IMG/VR virus record: IMGVR_UViG_3300032238_001058
Location: 1 to 64,000 of that record
Source: a virus
Direction: 5' to 3' (one strand)
DNA: 64,000 nucleotides
Part shown: piece after piece, positions 6,712 to 13,585 of the stretch
Layout of the letters: each line of letters begins with the position of its first letter
Position numbering within the stretch: the stretch's first letter is position 1
The notes under the pieces: model-generated
Database searches by the model: none
Seen by the model: the letters and a program-made list of their open reading frames with translations, nothing else
What the model was told of the DNA's origin: nothing
Position numbers and translations under genes: made by a program

Positions 6712-7048
6712 TAAGTTGCTCCAGTGCTTGTCGGATGATGTCAGTGATCTCAGGGATGTAGTGGCCGTCGCGCGCAATCGTCCCCAGCATCTGCAGCGCA
6801 ATACTGTTCAGCGTTTGAGGTTTGGGGCGGCGTGCGGCGCGGAGTGCCGGAATGGCTTTGCCGTCATCGCCCCAGTAGTCCATGCGCTTCATCCAGTCGA
6901 TGCACGCCTCCAGCTCCTGGTCGGCGCCCCATTGGGCGGCTTGAGTGGCGAGGTTCCTCCAGAACTGATCGTAAGTTTCGTGCTTGTTGCTACGAACACA
7001 CCACTCACGCACCAGTTCCACTGGTGGAGTGAGTTTAGGGTCAGTCAT
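6704..7048 (-). CDS. Tandem paralogue B
   Basis: 114 aa from ATG 7048. Has AAQWGADQELEACIDWMKRM and ARRPKPQTLNSIALQML; the helix after ARRPKP diverges from the other copies before the common IIRQALEQLND end. ATGACTGA junctions on both sides. Confidence 0.8.
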   Translation of the reverse strand: MTDPKLTPPVELVREWCVRSNKHETYDQFWRNLATQAAQWGADQELEACIDWMKRMDYWGDDGKAIPALRAARRPKPQTLNSIALQMLGTIARDGHYIPEITDIIRQALEQLND

Positions 7049-7400
7049 TAAGTTGCTCCAGTGCTTGTCGGATAATACGTTGGTCATCGGCGGTAGGAAA
7101 CTGATCCATGCGGTTTAGTGCTTCCAGCGCCTGCTCCTTCAAGCTCGGCGGCTTGGGGCGGCGGACGGCGCGGAGTGACTCGCTGTAAGACCAATGCTCA
7201 GTGTCATAGCCTTTAGCCCACTCAAGACACGCCTCCAGCTCCTGCTCGGCGCCCCATTGGGCGGCCTCAATTAATCTTTGTGCATAGGCTTCATCTGGCA
7301 CGGATCGTGCTGCGTGACAGCCAAGACCGAGCCCATGTGGCGCATCTATCCACTGCTTTACCAGCTCAGGCGGCGGTGTGATGGGATGTTGGTCAGTCAT
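7041..7400 (-). CDS. Tandem paralogue A
   Basis: 119 aa, first full unit of the array in transcription order: MTDQHPITPPPELVKQW, AAQWGAEQELEACLEWAKGY, VRRPKPPSLKEQALEALNRM, IIRQALEQLND. The family is one I associate with cyanophage and picocyanobacterial sequences and has no known role. Confidence 0.8.
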   Translation of the reverse strand: MTDQHPITPPPELVKQWIDAPHGLGLGCHAARSVPDEAYAQRLIEAAQWGAEQELEACLEWAKGYDTEHWSYSESLRAVRRPKPPSLKEQALEALNRMDQFPTADDQRIIRQALEQLND

Positions 7401-7719
7401 CGTTCAAATCTACAGGGCGATAGGGGGGCATCAACTGTCCATTGGCATCAATAAAACCAAATTCCTGCAGGAACTGCCGGGCAGCAGCACAGTCACCATC
7501 TAAAGCACGTTGCAACAATGTTGGAGCAGCAAGTTCATCGGCTAAACTTTCAAGTGTTGCTACTGGAACGCCAACTAAACTTGCGTCATCGCAATCGCAG
7601 TACTCATCAAAGACACAAGCAAGATGCCTAAGCACATTGGCAATGCCTTCTCGAATACTTTCGCCTTCTTTAAACTCATCAATCAAACGCTGAGAACGGG
7701 ATGTGAGATGGTCAGTCAT
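7393..7719 (-). CDS. Hypothetical protein upstream of the paralogue array
   Basis: 108 aa from ATG 7719 (MTDHLTSRSQRLIDEF). No similarity to the array proteins is obvious, yet it begins and ends with the same ATGACTGA overlap. Acidic, with a C-terminal LLQRALDGDCAAARQFLQEF helix. Confidence 0.65.
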   Translation of the reverse strand: MTDHLTSRSQRLIDEFKEGESIREGIANVLRHLACVFDEYCDCDDASLVGVPVATLESLADELAAPTLLQRALDGDCAAARQFLQEFGFIDANGQLMPPYRPVDLNDD

Positions 7720-7939
7720 TGTCTTCCTCCATTTCTTGAGTAATCTTTGAGTGCCAGTACTGCCAACGTACAAGCGCTGGCACAGAAGATGGTTGAATGC
7801 CCATGTTTTCTAAAAGCAATTCAAACCATTGGGCCATTGCTTCAATTGTGGCATCAACTTTTGGATGACCCGGTGGATAATCCAAAGTTTCTCCAAGCAT
7901 GCATTGGAGCTTTGTGTAATTATTTTCATCATTAGTCAT
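7712..7939 (-). CDS. Small hypothetical protein
   Basis: 75 aa from ATG 7939 (MTNDENNYTKLQ). That ATG overlaps the upstream TAA as ATGACTAA, a variant of the common junction, and is preferred over ATG 7966. A later segment reads DATIEAMAQWFELLLENMG; family unknown. Confidence 0.6.
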   Translation of the reverse strand: MTNDENNYTKLQCMLGETLDYPPGHPKVDATIEAMAQWFELLLENMGIQPSSVPALVRWQYWHSKITQEMEEDND

Positions 7940-8234
7940 CATAGGAATCTGCATGGTGAAGTACAAACTTCAAATCAAAATACTCAGGATCATCTTTGTC
8001 TTTAGGATGGTATGTAGCTACAAATCCACCACTACTAACTTCCTTCTCAGCAATGCAGTCACGCAGTAAGTTACGTGCCATTGCTTTAAGTCTGGGCAGT
8101 GTTGGAACTGAACGTCCAATACTATCTGTTGTTGCCCATTGCCAGTCAAGTGCTGACATAGCAATGTGTACTTTTTCAAAATTGAATTTATCAATGACTT
8201 CATTAATCATTGATTCATGTACTTTATTAATCAT
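7932..8234 (-). CDS. Hypothetical protein
   Basis: 100 aa, MINKVHESMINEVIDKFNF, with VATYHPKDKDDPEYFDL near the end; unknown. ATGA overlap with the upstream gene. Confidence 0.65.
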   Translation of the reverse strand: MINKVHESMINEVIDKFNFEKVHIAMSALDWQWATTDSIGRSVPTLPRLKAMARNLLRDCIAEKEVSSGGFVATYHPKDKDDPEYFDLKFVLHHADSYDD

Positions 8235-8434
8235 TTGAGGTTGTCAGGCAGGAGTGCTTGGGCATCATCATCATCCATGTTGGTCATAATAAATTTCTGT
8301 CCATCGGGGGAGATAAATCCCCCGATGAAACCAACACCATGTTTGTCAGCTGATTCTTTCATCTTGGCTACAAGTTGCATAGCTTCAAGACGACGAGCGT
8401 CAATTGAATCTGGGATGCGTAGGTCGTCAGACAT
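8231..8434 (-). CDS. Small hypothetical protein
   Basis: 67 aa; a central GVGFIGGFISPDGQKFIMTN beta-like segment resembles a small nucleotide- or RNA-binding fold but no family is claimed. First gene of the coupled 8.4-5.4 kb series; its start follows a stem-loop and a 27-nt leader rich in CA. Confidence 0.65.
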   Translation of the reverse strand: MSDDLRIPDSIDARRLEAMQLVAKMKESADKHGVGFIGGFISPDGQKFIMTNMDDDDAQALLPDNLK

Positions 8435-8461
8435 TTGATGTGTGAGTGATGTGAGTTGAAT

Positions 8462-8504
8462 GTGGTCACGGCAAGTCTACCAGATGGCAGCAAGCCATGA
8501 CCAC
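8462..8504 (-). promoter_or_regulatory. Leader stem-loop before the gene at 8231-8434
   Basis: GTGGTCA (8462-8468) / TGACCAC (8498-8504), 7 bp plus an inner GGC/GCC; leader 27 nt. Confidence 0.6.
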
Positions 8505-8540
8505 TGGTCTTAATGTTTCCTTAATGTTGCGGTAGGGCTG

Positions 8541-8828
8541 TTACCGATGCATCTCCTGGTGCTGGTGCCATGCAGCAGTATGCATTTCATCAGCAGTCAT
8601 TGGTGGTTCACCGTCATTGCCAAGGTCTGCATCTGATGGTTCCCATTCCAATTCATTCTTAAGCAAAGGAATAATCTCATCTTCTAACAGGGATAGCATA
8701 GACATGTTGAGGTGCATGTCCATAAGATGACGTTTGTTCTCACGTTGAACAATAGCTTGTAGTTCTTCAAGGATGTCTGTGAGTTTGTGGTACTCATTAA
8801 GGTTGGGTTGACGGTAGGTAGGTGTCAT
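8541..8828 (-). CDS. Hypothetical acidic protein
   Basis: 95 aa, Met- and Leu-rich helices (LMDMHLNMSMLSLLEDEIIP) with an acidic His-containing C-terminus; no family recognised. Monocistronic by spacing: 106 nt separate its stop from the next start, and its own start follows a hairpin leader. Confidence 0.6.
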   Translation of the reverse strand: MTPTYRQPNLNEYHKLTDILEELQAIVQRENKRHLMDMHLNMSMLSLLEDEIIPLLKNELEWEPSDADLGNDGEPPMTADEMHTAAWHQHQEMHR

Positions 8829-8861
8829 GACTTGGGTTGGTAAGTGAATGAATGGTGTGTA

Positions 8862-8903
8862 GTACAGAGGTATCTCTTATAGATTAAGGTGCACCTCTGG
8901 TAC
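8862..8903 (-). promoter_or_regulatory. Leader stem-loop before the gene at 8541-8828
   Basis: Ten-bp stem with one bulged G (8862-8871 with 8893-8903); the minus-strand loop contains TATAAGAG, which also resembles a -10 box. Leader 33 nt. Confidence 0.6.
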
Positions 8904-8965
8904 TTTCTGCGGGGGGTTTGGGGGGTAGGCCAGTAGTTATCCGGCAATACCTTGGTACTACCATC

Positions 8966-8983
8966 CGCTATTCGCAAATAGCG
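8966..8983. promoter_or_regulatory. Inverted repeat, operator-like
   Basis: Perfect CGCTATT / AATAGCG arms with a 4-nt centre in the 190-nt gene-free gap 8829-9018. No T-run follows, so an operator or RNA hairpin is more likely than a terminator. Confidence 0.45.
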
Positions 8984-9018
8984 AATGTCATCATAACGCT
9001 AATGTTATGTGATGTAGG

Positions 9019-9378
9019 TTAGATCAAGCCGAGAACCCTAAGCCAGCTGTCGGGATGATCGGGTTCGACTTCATCTCCTGCTGGGGTAGGGCAGCAGCTG
9101 TCGAACGTCCACTCCTCGATGTCTTCGTTGTTTGGGATGTCGTACCAACCTTCGAGGTCTTCCTGCTCCTGCGCTGAGTAGTTACCACCGACTGGGATCC
9201 AGTAGCACCTGAGGACTCCACGCTTGTTTCGGTAGACGTTACCAGTGCAAGCGATGGCTCCTTTGGGTGCGTCTTGGAAGTCGCACTCCGCTTCGTACTG
9301 CTGCTCCCCTTCTTCTGAATCGAAGGGTTCGTAACCGAAGGCTGCAGCGATGAGTTGTTGTTCAGGTTGAAGAGACAT
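9019..9378 (-). CDS. Hypothetical acidic protein
   Basis: 119 aa, strongly acidic and rich in Trp/Tyr/Cys (GVLRCYWIPVGGNYSAQ, EEWTFDSCCP). ATG 9378 has GGAG 9 nt upstream. Function unknown. Overlaps almost entirely with the 3' part of the frame at 9024-9482. Confidence 0.65.
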   Translation of the reverse strand: MSLQPEQQLIAAAFGYEPFDSEEGEQQYEAECDFQDAPKGAIACTGNVYRNKRGVLRCYWIPVGGNYSAQEQEDLEGWYDIPNNEDIEEWTFDSCCPTPAGDEVEPDHPDSWLRVLGLI

Positions 9379-9482
9379 GAGATGAGATCTCCAATGAGTG
9401 TGATTGTGATTGAGATAAGGACCAGTGCAAGAATCACTGGATCCTCATCCCATACTTGAGTCTGTTGTGTTGCTTTAGACAT
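9024..9482 (-). CDS. Small membrane protein with frame overlapping the next gene
   Basis: Residues ~13-38 form a hydrophobic segment (VILALVLISITITLIGDLIS). The remaining ~110 residues are Ser/Thr/Lys-rich low complexity, read from the opposite frame of 9019-9378. The membrane part looks genuine because it lies outside the overlap; the tail may simply lack a stop. ATG 9482 follows the upstream gene by 2 nt. Confidence 0.4.
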   Translation of the reverse strand: MSKATQQTQVWDEDPVILALVLISITITLIGDLISCLFNLNNNSSLQPSVTNPSIQKKGSSSTKRSATSKTHPKEPSLALVTSTETSVESSGATGSQSVVTTQRRSRKTSKVGTTSQTTKTSRSGRSTAAALPQQEMKSNPIIPTAGLGFSA

Positions 9483-9484
9483 GG

Positions 9485-9691
9485 TCAGTCTCCGTTGTGA
9501 GTGAATGGATAAACGTAACGCTCATTGTAATGATCACAAGCATTACGTTCTTCATTTGAGATGTCAGGGATACCATCCCAACCATCCCAATCTTCTTGAT
9601 TAGATTCACGCATTGCTTGCTCTTGTTCATAGACAAGGTCTGCCATTGCATCAAGCAAGTCAGCACTGCGTTGCTCGTCAATGAAGTCCAT
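9485..9691 (-). CDS. Small acidic hypothetical protein
   Basis: 68 aa, MDFIDEQRSADLLDAMADL, acidic, ending YVYPFTHNGD; unknown. Its leader shares 29 nt with that of the gene at 9765-10028. Confidence 0.6.
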   Translation of the reverse strand: MDFIDEQRSADLLDAMADLVYEQEQAMRESNQEDWDGWDGIPDISNEERNACDHYNERYVYPFTHNGD

Positions 9692-9719
9692 GGTTGAATT
9701 GAGGTTGAGCTGTGGTTAC

Positions 9720-9740
9720 TTGCGTTTATAGGATGCGCAA
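9720..9740 (-). promoter_or_regulatory. Leader stem-loop before the gene at 9485-9691
   Basis: TTGCG / CGCAA, 5 bp, followed by the 28-nt leader. The hairpin at 13994-14014 is related and carries a compensatory T-A to C-G change. Confidence 0.45.
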
Positions 9741-9764
9741 CCCCCTGGTAATTAGCTAAGCAAT

Positions 9765-10028
9765 TTATTCATTACTTTCTGCGTGATTAGATTCTTCTTC
9801 TAATGATTCTTCCATTACATCAAGCATTGTTTCTATCCATATTAATATTTCGCTAGAAAGTTGAATAGGTGTGAAAGCGTGAATGATTACATCGGTTAAA
9901 CCATAAGGATTATAACCTTGATGTTTACCATCTTGCTTTAACTGTTGCATCTTTACAAGACAGCGAAATGTGTCAATTAAATTACAGTGAATAGCTTCGA
10001 CATCTTTGTCAGTCAGAGATTGATACAT
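9765..10028 (-). CDS. Hypothetical protein
   Basis: 87 aa, MYQSLTDKDVEAIHCNLIDTF, helical with an acidic C-terminus (EESLEEESNHAESNE); no family recognised. Confidence 0.6.
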   Translation of the reverse strand: MYQSLTDKDVEAIHCNLIDTFRCLVKMQQLKQDGKHQGYNPYGLTDVIIHAFTPIQLSSEILIWIETMLDVMEESLEEESNHAESNE

Positions 10029-10054
10029 GTTTGAATTGAGGTTGAGCTGTGGTT

Positions 10055-10095
10055 ACTTGTATTCCCAATAAACGAAACTTATTAGGAATACAAGT
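10055..10095 (-). promoter_or_regulatory. Strong leader stem-loop before the gene at 9765-10028
   Basis: 11 perfect bp (10055-10065 with 10085-10095) plus 5 more after one mismatch, 7-nt loop. It joins directly to the 26-nt leader; no T-run on the minus strand. Confidence 0.7.
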
Positions 10096-10163
10096 AGAGC
10101 AGTTTAACGTCATGCTTAGGACGTGTACCTATCTTATTGAGAATTAATCTCAATTGAATAGAG

Positions 10164-10610
10164 TTAGATCTTCACATGTTTCCAGGCAATGCCACGTGCA
10201 ATGTTGCCAATGGCACAGCCTGTCACATCGTATGCCTTACCGATTTCCCGGTAAGCTTGTGTTACTCCCTCAAACTTATTCATGATGTCTTTATCGGACA
10301 ACATAAGTTTGATTTCACGGACCTGATCATAGGTCAGCTTAGGTGTGGTACCACCGTACCTATAGTGTGTAGTACCAATACCACCAGGAGGTTTGATCCT
10401 CTCCCCTTCCTTCTTAACAGCCATCATCTGTGGTGCTGGCTGTTGAAGTGGGGGTCGGGGGGTAGTATTGAATACTCGTTCAGTACCAATAGGTAAGCCA
10501 ATGGTTACATCCGTATCATCCTTACGGATGGAGATGGTAACCCTGCCATTCCTTGTGATCACTGAAACGTGATCAGGGTTCTGAACGTCAAGCTGGTTGA
10601 TGAGTTCCAT
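10164..10610 (-). CDS. Putative HTH DNA-binding protein
   Basis: 148 aa. N-terminal ~50 residues are beta-rich (VSVITRNGRVTISIRKDD), then a proline-rich linker. The C-terminal part (KLTYDQVREIKLMLSD to IARGIAWKHVKI) follows the same helix-turn-helix pattern as the end of the gene at 1624-1962. Probably a regulator or an endonuclease-derived DNA-binding protein. Confidence 0.6.
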   Translation of the reverse strand: MELINQLDVQNPDHVSVITRNGRVTISIRKDDTDVTIGLPIGTERVFNTTPRPPLQQPAPQMMAVKKEGERIKPPGGIGTTHYRYGGTTPKLTYDQVREIKLMLSDKDIMNKFEGVTQAYREIGKAYDVTGCAIGNIARGIAWKHVKI

Positions 10611-10644
10611 GGAGTTGGTTGGAGCATGTCTAGGTTAGCTGCGG

Positions 10645-10661
10645 GTTGCTAGCTATGCAAC
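10645..10661 (-). promoter_or_regulatory. Leader stem-loop before the gene at 10164-10610
   Basis: GTTGC / GCAAC, 5 bp, loop 7 nt; leader 34 nt rich in CAAC. Confidence 0.4.
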
Positions 10662-10704
10662 AACGCATGTGGTGTGGCGTCAGGTCAGGACACTACCTGT
10701 GGTG

Positions 10705-11046
10705 TTACTTCATGTAGAGGTACGCTCCTGCATAGTCACAATTGTGTAAGCAGGTTTCAAATGATTGATCATCTAGTAGCTGGTATCTGGCATGTGCCGC
10801 TGGTGCTTTCCATGATGCAGGCTTGTAGACAGTCCCTGTTTGCCTTGCGACAAATGCATGGACTGACCTTCCTTCATATCTAGTACCAGGACTACAAACA
10901 TGGATAATCTTGTAGTATTTAACGCCCCGTTTAATTTCGTAAGCTACGGAACTGTTGTACTGTTTGTAAAACTTCTCCTGAAGCGTATCGCAAAGTTGTT
11001 GGATGCGCTCTTCAATGAGCTTGGTGCTAGCGCTGAGTGTTGTCAT
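10705..11046 (-). CDS. Conserved phage hypothetical (VYKPASWKAPA family)
   Basis: 113 aa from ATG 11046 (MTTLSASTKL). Contains KRGVKYYKI, SVHAFVARQTG and VYKPASWKAPA, a set seen in small phage proteins of unknown function. Overlaps the upstream gene by 20 nt. Confidence 0.65.
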   Translation of the reverse strand: MTTLSASTKLIEERIQQLCDTLQEKFYKQYNSSVAYEIKRGVKYYKIIHVCSPGTRYEGRSVHAFVARQTGTVYKPASWKAPAAHARYQLLDDQSFETCLHNCDYAGAYLYMK

Positions 11047-11224
11047 GTTGTTGTGTTGGAGTTGGATTAGTAATGTCAATGCCAACCACTGCAGTTGCAG
11101 TGATGCTGGCAATTACCAGTGTGATGGCTGCCATACAGATCTTACTAAGGCGAGTCTCATGAGACGCATAGTAAGAATCGAGGCAGATAAATCGCCCTGG
11201 TGATAGACGTACTGTGTGTTTCAT
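11027..11224 (-). CDS. Small single-pass membrane protein
   Basis: 65 aa; one hydrophobic helix at about residues 30-49 (CMAAITLVIASITATAVVGI), with basic residues before it and a polar C-terminus. ATG shares one base with the upstream TAA. Role unknown. Confidence 0.6.
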   Translation of the reverse strand: MKHTVRLSPGRFICLDSYYASHETRLSKICMAAITLVIASITATAVVGIDITNPTPTQQHDNTQR

Positions 11225-11484
11225 TAGTTGGTTGCAAGGATGTACTTAACGCATGCGTAAGTTGGTGCTACATAATCTGTAGGAATTTCGTGGTAATAAT
11301 ACCATTCACCTTTGCAGTCAATTGATATGCAAGAGTTTTCAGTTGCAAGTTGTAGTGCTTTGTCACCTGTGGTGCACCAAATCATGTAAACATTCTGATC
11401 AAACAACAGATAGTAATCATCCGGTTTGATGTCAAACTGTTTGAGTGCAGCTTGAATTTGACCGTGGTCAAGTGTGATTGGCAT
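11224..11484 (-). CDS. Hypothetical protein
   Basis: 86 aa from ATG 11484 (MPITLDHGQIQAALKQF); aromatic-rich middle (DYYLLFDQNVYMIWC, GEWYYYHE). ATG 11556 is rejected because the leader hairpin lies between. Unknown. Confidence 0.6.
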   Translation of the reverse strand: MPITLDHGQIQAALKQFDIKPDDYYLLFDQNVYMIWCTTGDKALQLATENSCISIDCKGEWYYYHEIPTDYVAPTYACVKYILATN

Positions 11485-11507
11485 AGGTGTGCAATTGGTT
11501 TGTGTGT

Positions 11508-11525
11508 GCAGACGGTGAGGTCTGC
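11508..11525 (-). promoter_or_regulatory. Leader stem-loop before the gene at 11224-11484
   Basis: GCAGAC / GTCTGC, 6 bp; leader 23 nt. A second hairpin toward 11550 shares the TGCA segment. Confidence 0.5.
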
Positions 11526-11559
11526 ATAGAAGGGAGTATACCTCCCCTCCAGGCAAACG

Positions 11560-11817
11560 TCAGTCTTCGATGCCGTACTCCTGTTCCCACTTCAGTAACG
11601 CACGGTTGAGATCAACCTTCGTCTTAAGGAAGATGCAAACAGGGATCAGGTCCTCGAACTTTGCCATGCCATCTTGCCAGGCAAAGAAAAGCTCAAGTGC
11701 TTTCTGCCTGCGGTCTTCAATAGACCAGTCAATGCATGGTAGCTCAGCAGTGGAATCCCTCCTGGCAAGCAGGCGAGATTCTTGCGTGAGCAGATATTCA
11801 ACGTATGAAGGAGTCAT
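11560..11817 (-). CDS. Hypothetical protein
   Basis: 85 aa, MTPSYVEYLLTQESRLL, helical and charged, ending WEQEYGIED; no family recognised. Confidence 0.65.
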   Translation of the reverse strand: MTPSYVEYLLTQESRLLARRDSTAELPCIDWSIEDRRQKALELFFAWQDGMAKFEDLIPVCIFLKTKVDLNRALLKWEQEYGIED

Positions 11818-11844
11818 GAATTGAGTCCTAGGTGAGTTGAGTTA

Positions 11845-11860
11845 CAGACCATGAGGTCTG
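11845..11860 (-). promoter_or_regulatory. Leader stem-loop before the gene at 11560-11817
   Basis: CAGACC / GGTCTG around ATGA, 6 bp; leader 27 nt. The GAGGG/CCCTC hairpin at about 11862-11885 competes for the CTGCA segment. Confidence 0.55.
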
Positions 11861-11892
11861 CAGAGAGGGCCCAAAGACCCTCAGTGCAAACG

Positions 11893-12093
11893 TCAGAGTG
11901 TACGTTTATCCAAGCAATAGTACTTATCTCCTAGCAAGTCATGCATGAAGATAAGTTGATGCCCTGGTTTTGCAGGACAATGCTTAAGATAATACTTGTT
12001 AAGTAACTGCTGTGCTCCAATAGATAGGAGCATGCCTGTTGCCGTGCCAATGGTAATGGCCAGAACAGAGTTTGCAAATGTGTTGTCGTTCAT
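11893..12093 (-). CDS. Small membrane protein
   Basis: 66 aa with an N-terminal hydrophobic helix (SVLAITIGTATGMLLSIGAQ, about residues 9-28) and a Cys/His-containing tail outside it. ATG shares one base with the upstream TGA. Role unknown. Confidence 0.6.
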   Translation of the reverse strand: MNDNTFANSVLAITIGTATGMLLSIGAQQLLNKYYLKHCPAKPGHQLIFMHDLLGDKYYCLDKRTL

Positions 12094-12338
12094 CAGATGG
12101 TGTCTGCGAGTGTGTCAAGATGCAGTTGAGTAATGTGCTGATAGTAATCAGACATTGCAGTTAGTAATTCCTTGGTGCCACAAGGTATACCTCCCATCAA
12201 AGTCTGGGAGTAACGTTCAATCCAGTCGGGATTGCCCGCCCAATCATCTACTTGCACCTGGTAGTGAAGCATGGTTGATTCTCCACCATGCCAAGTGATG
12301 CGTTGAGTGGCACCTTCGTAAGGGTAATAACAGAGCAT
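12093..12338 (-). CDS. Hypothetical protein
   Basis: 81 aa, MLCYYPYEGATQRITWHGG; aromatic-rich, unknown. ATG 12338 is chosen because it follows the CAACTCA-type leader. Confidence 0.6.
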   Translation of the reverse strand: MLCYYPYEGATQRITWHGGESTMLHYQVQVDDWAGNPDWIERYSQTLMGGIPCGTKELLTAMSDYYQHITQLHLDTLADTI

Positions 12339-12363
12339 TGAGTTGAACTCAATAGATTTGATA

Positions 12364-12380
12364 CAGGATGTTGAGTCCTG
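12364..12380 (-). promoter_or_regulatory. Leader stem-loop before the gene at 12093-12338
   Basis: CAGGA / TCCTG, 5 bp; leader 25 nt. The alternative stem CCTGCA (12377-12382) / TGCAGG (12405-12410) excludes it. Confidence 0.45.
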
Positions 12381-12412
12381 CAGAGAAGGCCCGTAGGCCC
12401 TCAGTGCAGGAG

Positions 12413-12601
12413 TCAGACTTCAGTCTTAGGAGTAATAACGAATGCCATATCTTTCGGCATAATGAGTGCCGCTGCCCGAGTTCTGTACTCGTTCAGCTTT
12501 ACATCAATAGCCCCCTTGGCAGGTATCTTGGCATTCTCTACGAATGTTGCTGCACCCTGGAGGAATGCAGCAGTGTTCTTACGCAGGTTAAGTGCAGTCA
12601 T
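12413..12601 (-). CDS. Small hypothetical protein
   Basis: 62 aa from ATG 12601 (MTALNLRKNTAAFLQGAATF); amphipathic, Ala-rich, ends MAFVITPKTEV. Unknown. Confidence 0.6.
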   Translation of the reverse strand: MTALNLRKNTAAFLQGAATFVENAKIPAKGAIDVKLNEYRTRAAALIMPKDMAFVITPKTEV

Positions 12602-12622
12602 GTTGAGTTGGTGTTGTGTAGG

Positions 12623-12640
12623 TGCCACAGAATTGTGGCA
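12623..12640 (-). promoter_or_regulatory. Leader stem-loop before the gene at 12413-12601
   Basis: TGCCACA / TGTGGCA, 7 bp, 4-nt loop; leader 21 nt ending CCAACTCAAC. Confidence 0.6.
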
Positions 12641-12680
12641 ATAGTTGTGTGGGGCATACGATGCCCCGGCTCACACCTGG

Positions 12681-12881
12681 TCAGCTGACCATCACAACGT
12701 CGTCTGCTTCCATCATCTCCTGAAAAGACATGATCCGTACGTCATGCTTACCTTGGATACCATCGTTCAACTCTGGCGAGTTAAGCATGTGATCTAGTTG
12801 TGCAGCCTCGATTAGTGCTTCTTCCCATTGAAGGGAAGAACCATGTTGTACGTCGTCAATAACAATGTAGTACATTTGCAT
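12681..12881 (-). CDS. Small acidic hypothetical protein
   Basis: 66 aa from ATG 12881 (MQMYYIVIDDVQHGSS), acidic, Met-rich C-terminus. Unknown. Confidence 0.55.
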   Translation of the reverse strand: MQMYYIVIDDVQHGSSLQWEEALIEAAQLDHMLNSPELNDGIQGKHDVRIMSFQEMMEADDVVMVS

Positions 12882-12889
12882 TGAGTGGA

Positions 12890-12907
12890 TGCCACGGGAT
12901 TGTGGCA
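12890..12907 (-). promoter_or_regulatory. Leader stem-loop before the gene at 12681-12881
   Basis: TGCCAC / GTGGCA, 6 bp; leader only 8 nt. The sequence 5' of it (12910-12950) is related to 13190-13232. Confidence 0.5.
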
Positions 12908-12952
12908 ATACTGAAGGCAGGGATTGCACCTGCCAATGCCGCTTATACGGAC

Positions 12953-13144
12953 TCAGTTGGTTGCGTAACCGTTAGAACGGCACCAATCCATGTGGATTCG
13001 GTGTGCTTCTACCGGCCAATCATGAGTACGGCATTGCTTAGCTGTTGCATCAACCAAGCGGTTAATGGTTAGCTGGCTGCCTACTGCCATGATGATGCCC
13101 ATCACAACAACCACTGGTGCAAATGTTGCAAATGAAGTTTTCAT
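12953..13144 (-). CDS. Small exported or membrane-anchored protein
   Basis: 63 aa; residues ~5-27 (FATFAPVVVVMGIIMAVGS) form one hydrophobic segment after a single Lys, followed by a polar domain with two cysteines. Could be a signal anchor or cleaved signal peptide; role unknown. Confidence 0.6.
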   Translation of the reverse strand: MKTSFATFAPVVVVMGIIMAVGSQLTINRLVDATAKQCRTHDWPVEAHRIHMDWCRSNGYATN

Positions 13145-13168
13145 GGTACTGAACTGAAGTTTGTGCGG

Positions 13169-13189
13169 TGCCTATCTCCGCTGAAGGCA
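13169..13189 (-). promoter_or_regulatory. Leader stem-loop before the gene at 12953-13144
   Basis: TGCCT / AGGCA, 5 bp; leader 24 nt. Weak on its own. Confidence 0.35.
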
Positions 13190-13232
13190 ATAACTGTGGG
13201 AGGGTTTGCACCTCCCAACCCGCTTTAACGGA

Positions 13233-13460
13233 TCAGTTGTTCTCCAGCATCTCATCCACGTAGGACTTGATGACTCGGAGATGCTGCTCACCAAGAGTTT
13301 GGCTATGACCATGCTCAAGGAGATCAAGGATCTCAAGCATGATCTTGTCGCCAACCTCTTCGCGAGAGAGCAGCTTGGTGGGGTTGATGGTCACGGTGTT
13401 ACTCCGTAGGGTGAGCTTGGTCTTACACTGCTGGAGTGCAGCTGCCAAGGTCGTGACCAA
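13233..13460 (-). CDS. Small hypothetical protein
   Basis: About 75 aa, coiled and charged (LLSREEVGDKIMLEILDLLE, YVDEMLENN). No good ATG: the first in-frame starts are TTG (13460 or a few codons in), so the N-terminus is uncertain. Confidence 0.5.
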   Translation of the reverse strand: MVTTLAAALQQCKTKLTLRSNTVTINPTKLLSREEVGDKIMLEILDLLEHGHSQTLGEQHLRVIKSYVDEMLENN

Positions 13461-13503
13461 CCGCCGAGTTGTCTGCTGCGTTTAACGTCCAGCTTGACGA
13501 GTT

Positions 13504-13528
13504 AATCCCGACCTTTCACATCGGGATT
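13504..13528 (-). promoter_or_regulatory. Leader stem-loop before the gene at 13233-13460
   Basis: AATCCCGA / TCGGGATT, perfect 8 bp, 9-nt loop; no T-run, leader 43 nt. Confidence 0.55.
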
Positions 13529-13585
13529 TAGATCACTATTCTTGGTGACCAACCCAGCGCGTCGTGGCCAGCACTTCCTGTGTGC

